Assembly: GCA_964415045.1 (NCBI GenBank) | Contig: CAYPZL010000179.1 | Coordinates: 1 to 11,330, forward strand | Direction of reading: 5' to 3' | DNA length: 11,330 nt | DNA from: CAYPZL01 sp964415045 | GTDB lineage: Bacteria > Planctomycetota > Phycisphaerae > Sedimentisphaerales > Anaerobacaceae | In this document: positions 6,775 to 11,330 of the stretch, in pieces | Layout of the letters: the number at the start of each line of letters is the position of its first letter | How positions within the stretch are numbered: the stretch's first letter is position 1 | Position numbers and translations under genes: made by a program | The notes under the pieces: model-generated | What the model saw: only the letters and a program-made list of their open reading frames with translations | Told to the model about the DNA's origin: nothing | Databases searched by the model: none

Positions 6775-7674
6775 ATGGATCGACAGAGTTGGGGAACGAA
6801 AAGGAAGACTTGGGTTGTCTTGTTGAGCGCTCTTGCCGCTCACGCACTGATGGCGCAGGAGGTCGTCCCTCTCTGGACGCAGGAGCCTCCCTATTCCAAG
6901 CCGAATTCGCTGGAGGAAACCGTCATTGAATCCTGGGGCGTTCCGTGCGTGAAGAACGTGACGAATCCGACGCTGACCGTCTATCGAGCGCAAGGGGATT
7001 CTTGCGGACGGGCCATGATCGTTCTACCCGGCGGTGGTTATGCGGTCGAGTCCTTCGTCGCCGAGGGGCAACGCATTGCCGAGTATCTGTCTTCGAAGGG
7101 GATCGTCGCGGCGGTGCTGAAGTATCGCCTGCCGTTGAAGGAGGCTTCGGATCAGCCCCATCTGCTGCCCATCACCGACGCCCGCAGGGCGATTGCCCTC
7201 ATGAAATCCAGGGCGGGGGACTACGGCTTCGACGCCTCGCGCGTCGGCATCATGGGTTTTTCCGCGGGCGGCCATCTCGCCGCGACCGTCAGTGTGTTGA
7301 CCTCCCGACAGCCGGTCGAGAATCCGGATTTTTCGGCGCTTATTTATCCCGTGACAACGTTGGGCGCCGAGAATCAGAAATGGCTGGAGAAGAGCCTGTT
7401 TCACCGCAAGATGACCGACGACGAGAGGAAGCAATACGACCTGGTGGCCAACGTGACCAAGGTGACGCCTCCGGCGTTTCTGCTGCATGCGTACGATGAC
7501 GACGTGGTGCCGATTGAAGAATCTTTGCGGTACGCCAGGGCCCTCGCGGATGCCGGCCGGGAGGTTGAGGCCCATTTCTTCGCCCGCGGCGGGCATGGAT
7601 TCGGGCCGGGCAGGCCGGGCGATGGTACGTCGCAGTGGTTGAGCCTGTTGGCGAACTGGATCAAACGGCAGTAG
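6775..7674 (+). CDS. Exported alpha/beta-hydrolase, acetyl-xylan-esterase-like
   Basis: The product is 299 aa. ATG 6775 follows a GGAGG site (6763-6767) by 7 nt. The signal peptide is about residues 1-27 (ALMA|QE). Motifs in order are LPGGGY (84-89, oxyanion), LKYRLP, DARRAI, GFSAGG with nucleophile Ser163, the acid in YDDDVVP (most likely Asp242), and GGHGFG with His274. This set is typical of the 'xylan esterase / xylanase-associated' alpha/beta hydrolases found in hemicellulose clusters. It differs from the upstream esterase in the oxyanion motif (PGGG versus HGGG), so the two are not recent duplicates. The expected role is removal of acetyl groups from xylan or other acetylated hemicellulose. 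The next gene starts 122 nt downstream. Confidence 0.88.
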   Translation: MDRQSWGTKRKTWVVLLSALAAHALMAQEVVPLWTQEPPYSKPNSLEETVIESWGVPCVKNVTNPTLTVYRAQGDSCGRAMIVLPGGGYAVESFVAEGQRIAEYLSSKGIVAAVLKYRLPLKEASDQPHLLPITDARRAIALMKSRAGDYGFDASRVGIMGFSAGGHLAATVSVLTSRQPVENPDFSALIYPVTTLGAENQKWLEKSLFHRKMTDDERKQYDLVANVTKVTPPAFLLHAYDDDVVPIEESLRYARALADAGREVEAHFFARGGHGFGPGRPGDGTSQWLSLLANWIKRQ

Positions 7675-7676
7675 AA

Positions 7677-7711
7677 ACGGAGGATAACGTCGGTTCGTCG
7701 CGGTCCTCCGT
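7677..7711 (+). other. Hairpin between the second esterase and GH30 genes
   Basis: ACGGAGGA (7677-7684) and TCCTCCGT (7704-7711) are perfect 8-bp arms around a 19-nt loop. It starts 3 nt after the esterase stop. There is no T-run, so an RNA stability or processing hairpin is as likely as an attenuator. Confidence 0.35.
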
Positions 7712-7796
7712 GGACAGACGGCACGGCCGACAACGATAGACGGTTCAGCAGAAGAGAACGACGTCGATGAGCAAACAGAGGAAAGAGGGGCATAGC

Positions 7797-9239
7797 ATGA
7801 ATATGCGACGGATCACCGTTATAGCGGTGCTGGTCTGGTTGGGAGGGCTGGCGATTCCCTGCCGGGCCGAGAAGGTGGTATTGACACTGAAACCCGATGA
7901 GGTGCGGCAGGAGATTGACGGATTCGGAGCCAGCGGTGCCTGGTGGGCGCAGATCGTCGGGGGATGGCAGGAAAGCAAGCGGGAGGAGATCATTGGTCTG
8001 CTGTTCGGCCCAGAGGGGATCGGCCTGTCGATCTACCGGTACAACGTGGGCGCGGGATCGGGAGAGGAAATCGGGGATCCGTGGCGGCGGGCGGAGACCT
8101 TCGAGACGGCCCAAGGGCAATATGACTGGAACCGGGACGGCAACGCCATGCGGATCTTGCGGGAGGCCTGCCGTGCGGGCGTGGCCCATGTGATCCTGTT
8201 TGCCAACAGTCCGCCCCGGCGCATGACCAGAACCGGATACGCCTTCGGCGGACGCGGGCCCGACAAATCCAATCTGTCAGACAACATGTATGAGCAATTC
8301 GCCCGGTACCTCGCGGATATCGCCGAGCATTTGATCGCTGTGGAGAAGCTCCCGATCCGGGGGCTCAGCCCGATCAACGAGCCCCAGTGGGACTGGGACG
8401 GACACAGCCAGGAAGGGTGTCACTACTCCGCCGACGAGGTCGTGCGCATGGTGGAAATCCTGCTGCGGGAGATCGAGAAGCGCCGCTTGCCGGTCGAGGT
8501 CGAGGCGCCGGAGAACGGGAGCTGGGAAAAGGTGGAGGTCCTGCCGGGCGACGACTGGAAGCGGTCTCCCGTCTACCTGGAGACACTGCTGGGCAACGCG
8601 TACGTGCGGCAGCGCCTGGAGGGCTATGCGGTGCATTCGTACTGGGCGGATCGGGAGCGGAAGAAGGCGTTCGCCGAATACTTCTTCGCCAGGTATCCGC
8701 AGAAGAAGCTGCACATGACGGAATGGTGCGAGATGAAGGGCGGGCGCGATTACGGCATGGATTCGGCGCTGCGCCTGACGCGCGAGATCATGGACGATCT
8801 GACCGTCGGGGGCGTCTCGTCGTGGCAGTACTGGATCGCGGTGTCGCGGTACAATTTTCGGGACGGTCTGATTTACGTGAATGAGCCGGAGCGAGAGATT
8901 TTGCCGACCAAGCGCCTGTGGGCCATGGGGAATTTCAGCCGCTTCATCCGCCCCGGCTTTCGGCGCTTCGACGTGGAGCACAATTCGGCGGTCCTGCAGG
9001 CCGTGGCCTGCAAGAGTCGCGACGGCGGCACGCTCGTCGTGGTCGTGATGAATCCGGGGGCCAAGAGCGCCGAGGCGGAGCTGCATCTGGCCGGCGGCGG
9101 CCGGGTGCGGATCCTCGATGCGTACGAAACGTCCGAAGCGAATGATTTGAAAGCTGTGAGTCGGGAGAGGCAGAGGAACGAGTATCGTTTCCCGGCAATG
9201 AGTGTCACGACACTGGTTGTCAAAGGGCGCCGGCGGTAG
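7797..9239 (+). CDS. Exported GH30 family glycoside hydrolase
   Basis: The product is 480 aa from ATG 7797, with a purine-rich ribosome site (GAAAGAGGGG, 7781-7790) 6 nt upstream. ATG 7767 is in frame but less well placed. The signal peptide ends near CRA (residue 24). The N-terminal QEIDGFGASGAWW and SIYRYNVGAG are GH30 hallmarks. The barrel carries the acid/base Glu195 in SPINEPQWDW and the nucleophile Glu309 in HMTEWCEM. A C-terminal beta-sandwich (about 385-480) ends the protein, as in the family. GH30 enzymes are retaining beta-glycosidases and include glucuronoxylanases, beta-1,6-galactanases, beta-1,6-glucanases and fucosidases. The NEPQW plus QEGCHYS segment reminds me of the endo-beta-1,6-galactanase-type subfamily, but I cannot assign it. 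It lies between an acetyl-esterase-like gene and CE15. Confidence 0.9.
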   Translation: MNMRRITVIAVLVWLGGLAIPCRAEKVVLTLKPDEVRQEIDGFGASGAWWAQIVGGWQESKREEIIGLLFGPEGIGLSIYRYNVGAGSGEEIGDPWRRAETFETAQGQYDWNRDGNAMRILREACRAGVAHVILFANSPPRRMTRTGYAFGGRGPDKSNLSDNMYEQFARYLADIAEHLIAVEKLPIRGLSPINEPQWDWDGHSQEGCHYSADEVVRMVEILLREIEKRRLPVEVEAPENGSWEKVEVLPGDDWKRSPVYLETLLGNAYVRQRLEGYAVHSYWADRERKKAFAEYFFARYPQKKLHMTEWCEMKGGRDYGMDSALRLTREIMDDLTVGGVSSWQYWIAVSRYNFRDGLIYVNEPEREILPTKRLWAMGNFSRFIRPGFRRFDVEHNSAVLQAVACKSRDGGTLVVVVMNPGAKSAEAELHLAGGGRVRILDAYETSEANDLKAVSRERQRNEYRFPAMSVTTLVVKGRRR

Positions 9240-9305
9240 GAAAAGCGCGGAACCACTGAAACGGACAGATGGTGTCACGTAACGTTCTTGGGTAAGGAGC
9301 AGACG

Positions 9306-10607
9306 ATGAAGAAAGCGATCCTCTGGCTGACGGTTCTCTTGCTGGGTTCTGGATTGGCATTCGGTCGCGAGCCGAAGGAGTACGACAGCGACGTCATTTA
9401 CGACGAGAGCAAGATTCCGCATTACGATCTGCCGCCGCTGCTGGTGACGGCAGAAGGCGAGCGCGTCACGACGGCCAAGCAATGGCGCAACGTGCGCCGG
9501 CCGCAGATCCTTTCGCTCTTCAGCAACCTCGTGTACGGCCGCGTCCCTGAGCCCGAGAGCCCCATCGAGATGAAGTTCGAGGTCCGGAAGACCGATCCCG
9601 ACTTCATGCAGGGCACCGCGACGCGCAAAGACGTTCGGATTCGCTTCAGCAACGACAGGGGCAAGGCGGAAATGCTCGTGCTCGTTTTCGTGCCCAATCA
9701 AGCGGGCGGGCCCGTGCCGGCCTTCATGAAGCACAGCTTCAACGATACGAAGTCCCGCGATTTCGAGGCGAGCACCCTGCAGCGCGGCCGCCTGCGAAAC
9801 GGCTGGCCCCTGGGCAAGTTCTTCGACCGGGGCTATGCCTTCGTCGCCGTCTATCAGCAGGACCTGGTGGGGCACAACGAAGTGGAATTTCTCTCCGGTA
9901 TCCATCCGCTTTTCTACAAGAAGGGACAAAGCTTTCCCAAGGCCCGGGAATGGGGCGTGCTGTCGGCCGTCGCGTGGGGCGCCATGCGGGCGATGGACTA
10001 CCTGGAAACCGACGACGATATCGATCACACGCGCGTCGCGATCATGGGGCACTCGAAGATGGGTAAGGCCACGCTCTGGACTGCGGCCCAGGACGAGCGT
10101 TTCGCGCTGGCGATTTCGGCCCAGTCCGGCTGCGCCGGCGCGGCCCTGTGGCGGCGACGCGCCGGCGAGACCCTCGAGAAGATGGTCACGCGCTTTCCTT
10201 ACTGGCTCTGTCGCAACGCCTGGAAGTTCGTGAACCAGGAGGACGATCTGCCCGTCGACCAGCACATGCTGCTGGCCTGCATCGCGCCGCGCCCGGTCTA
10301 CGTGCACAGCGGCGTCGAGGATACCTGGGCCGACGGACGCGGCGAATACCTCTCGGCCTACCATGCCAGCGAGGTGTACCGCCTGCTCGGCAAGAAGGGC
10401 CTGACCTCCGAGACGTCGCCGCCCGTGGGCGAGGCCATCATCGAAAGCGACGTCGGCTACCACATCCGCCCGGGCGGCCACTCCATCACCATGTACGATT
10501 GGGACCGCTTCCTGGACTTCGCCGATTACCACCTCAAGAAACAGACCCGCCGCACCACCGACGCAACCCAGGCCCCAACCGAAGAATTCCCGCGTCCGAA
10601 ATCATGA
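9306..10607 (+). CDS. Exported CE15 glucuronoyl-esterase-like protein
   Basis: The product is 433 aa. ATG 9306 has an AAGGAG site (9294-9299) 6 nt upstream; the in-frame TTG 9288 lies before that site. The signal peptide is about residues 1-20 (AFG|RE). WRNVRRPQILSLFSNLVYGRVP is the characteristic N-terminal CE15 segment. The nucleophile is Ser250 in GHSKMGK, where most bacterial members have Arg at the Lys position. SGCAGAALWRR carries Cys276 where many have the canonical acidic residue. EDTWADGRGEY (from 338) supplies an alternative acid, and GYHIRPGGHSIT gives His392 as catalytic base, followed by DW. CE15 enzymes cut esters between 4-O-methylglucuronate and lignin alcohols. It is the last gene of the block, 66 nt after GH30. 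Confidence 0.92.
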   Translation: MKKAILWLTVLLLGSGLAFGREPKEYDSDVIYDESKIPHYDLPPLLVTAEGERVTTAKQWRNVRRPQILSLFSNLVYGRVPEPESPIEMKFEVRKTDPDFMQGTATRKDVRIRFSNDRGKAEMLVLVFVPNQAGGPVPAFMKHSFNDTKSRDFEASTLQRGRLRNGWPLGKFFDRGYAFVAVYQQDLVGHNEVEFLSGIHPLFYKKGQSFPKAREWGVLSAVAWGAMRAMDYLETDDDIDHTRVAIMGHSKMGKATLWTAAQDERFALAISAQSGCAGAALWRRRAGETLEKMVTRFPYWLCRNAWKFVNQEDDLPVDQHMLLACIAPRPVYVHSGVEDTWADGRGEYLSAYHASEVYRLLGKKGLTSETSPPVGEAIIESDVGYHIRPGGHSITMYDWDRFLDFADYHLKKQTRRTTDATQAPTEEFPRPKS

Positions 10608-10716
10608 TCCGCTGTTCACTGCTTCCTCTCGCAATCCTAAAAGTGTAGTTCTGCGGCGATCATACAAGCCACCCCCCGCCGCCGTCAAGAAAAAAACCGG
10701 CGCTGTTATGTCATTT

Positions 10717-10752
10717 GTCATTGCGAAGAGCAAACCGACGAAGCAATCTCCC
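10717..10752. repeat. Dispersed intergenic palindromic repeat (ATTGCGAgGAGC...GAAGCAATCTC type)
   Basis: The sequence GTCATTGCGAAGAGC, then ACCGACGAAGCAATCTCCCC, closely matches a short palindromic repeat that I know from the intergenic regions of many bacterial genomes (ATTGCGAGGAGCGAAGCGACGAAGCAATC). The ends ATTGC (10720-10724) and GCAAT (10743-10747) pair. It is probably one of many genomic copies, which the window alone cannot show. Confidence 0.6.
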
Positions 10753-10880
10753 CAGCCAACAGGAGCGCTTGTGCAGACGCGAGGTACGCGAACCCTATAC
10801 TGCTAAGTCGTAACAACTGGAATTTCTTTCCAGATAAACTCGGAAGGGTGATGTAAGTTGAGGTAGCAAAGAGCATTAGA

Positions 10881-10957
10881 CCTCGCGCGGAGGCGCAGAG
10901 GCGCTGGGTTTCAGAGGGTGTTTCAGCGATGGTGTTCTCTGCGTCTCAGCGCGCCTG
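10881..10957. repeat. Inverted repeat of the 'gcgcagaggcgc / ctctgcgcctc' type
   Basis: The left arm (about 10884-10908, CGCGCGGAGGCGCAGAGGCGC) and right arm (about 10936-10954, CTCTGCGTCTCAGCGCG) are reverse complements with one substitution and about one indel over 17 nt. The spacer is roughly 30 nt. This layout, CGCGGAGGCGCAGAGGCGC and then TTCTCTGCGTCTC, is a widespread bacterial intergenic repeat as I remember it. It could be a miniature mobile element or a REP-like unit. Confidence 0.5.
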
Positions 10958-11170
10958 CATATTTGGCTCCGGCCGAAGGCCGGGCTGGGATTATCACCTA
11001 CCGGGGGCGGTCTCGTTGCGCTCGGGCGCATCCGAAAACTCCCTCGCGAAGTGTCGTCGTAACTATGTTGGCGACAGCATGTTACAGGGCGGGGCATGGA
11101 GCCTGTGTCAAAGGGAGAATTATGTTTGAAGTCAGTGGCACAAGAGAATCAAGTTGGCCCGAATAATGAA

Positions 11171-11210
11171 CGGGGTCGTGAATCGCCTCAGATGACCGAG
11201 GAAGTCCCCG
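11171..11210. other. Weak nested stem, possible structured RNA or chance
   Basis: An outer pair CGGGG (11171-11175) / CCCCG (11206-11210) encloses an inner pair CCTC (11186-11189) / GAGG (11198-11201). Stems are short and no known RNA family is recognised. Confidence 0.15.
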
Positions 11211-11330
11211 CGCGGTGCCTAAGTTCTCGGAGCAGACTTTTCTACGATCTTGAGTATTGCGTTGCACAACTGAATTAGTCCCTGTACAAGCGTGATTTCT
11301 TTGCCTTTGGGGGGCGGGAATTTGTCGAAA

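Larger units (their letters stand above)
10608..11330. other. Intergenic region without a convincing gene
   Basis: These 723 nt hold no ORF with both a ribosome site and family features; the open frames are 60-82 codons with shuffled composition. There are two dispersed-type repeats (10717-10752 and 10881-10957). Short hairpins are present at 10817-10833 (CTGGAA/TTCCAG) and 10969-10983 (CCGGCC-GAA-GGCCGG). No T-rich terminator for the CE15 gene is visible. TTGCAC (11262-11267), 17 nt, TACAAG (11285-11290) is a weak promoter-like pair near the window end that could serve a gene beyond it. Confidence 0.6.

Noticed and set aside
8277..10532. 751-codon open frame on the minus strand
   Set aside because: It runs antisense across the GH30 and CE15 genes, whose motifs and ribosome sites are clear. 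The translation is His/Arg/Pro-rich with no family motifs; GC-rich codon bias leaves the opposite strand open.
10683..10700. A7 run beside GCCG/CGGC as a minus-strand terminator
   Set aside because: No proper stem precedes the T-run when read on the minus strand, and no minus-strand gene ends here.
11192..11206. GACCGAGGAAGTCC resembling the RNase P RNA GAGGAAAGTCC core
   Set aside because: One base is missing from the core, the upstream conserved segment is absent, and the surroundings do not fold as RNase P RNA.
10876..11278. Several 60-82 codon open frames on both strands near the window end
   Set aside because: They overlap the repeats, lack family features and have no consistent ribosome sites; likely chance.
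1..11330. CRISPR array, tRNA, rRNA, integrase, transposase or defence genes
   Set aside because: No regularly spaced repeats, cloverleaf-like sequence or matching protein motifs were found by eye on either strand.

Overview
The window carries a polysaccharide-degradation locus, with every gene on the + strand. The most likely source is a PVC-superphylum bacterium, probably a Planctomycetota (Phycisphaerae-like) or a Kiritimatiellota/Lentisphaerota relative. The reasons are a Gfo/Idh/MocA oxidoreductase with the 'bacterial type' C-terminal domain, a DUF1080 protein, a solo pseudopilin with an H-X9-DG-like tail, a small repeat lipoprotein, and several secreted carbohydrate-active enzymes. No rRNA, tRNA or taxonomic marker is present, so this placement is inference.

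Layout. Block A (1-1986) holds the 3' part of a Gfo/Idh/MocA oxidoreductase, a short DUF1080 (3-keto-glycoside hydrolase-like) protein, a two-helix small membrane protein, and a strong hairpin that closes the block. The 5' end of the DUF1080 gene contains a perfect 20-bp palindrome that includes the classic PurR/LacI-family operator sequence. Block B (about 2050-5737) holds a secreted clan GH-D (GH36-like) glycosidase, a 136-residue lipoprotein with a duplicated helical repeat, and a pseudopilin that overlaps the lipoprotein gene by 4 nt (ATGA). A 9-bp inverted repeat follows. Block C (about 5750-10607) starts after a candidate sigma70-type promoter and encodes four exported enzymes: two alpha/beta-hydrolase esterases, a GH30 glycoside hydrolase and a CE15 glucuronoyl-esterase-like protein. 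Block D (10608-11330) has no convincing gene. It holds copies of two kinds of intergenic palindromic repeat and some weak hairpins.

How the genes may work together. The exported enzymes form a set for a decorated plant or algal heteropolysaccharide: deacylation (two esterases), removal of uronate esters (CE15), backbone or side-chain cleavage (GH30) and alpha-galactoside-type removal (GH36-like). Either glucuronoxylan or a glucuronate-capped type II arabinogalactan would fit. The oxidoreductase and DUF1080 pair fits the 3-keto-glycoside route. The LacI-type operator suggests sugar-responsive control by a regulator encoded elsewhere. No defence system, CRISPR array, integrase or transposase is seen. 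The least ordinary items are the operator inside a coding start, the internally shortened DUF1080, catalytic-site departures in the GH36-like and CE15 proteins, and the lipoprotein-pseudopilin pair.
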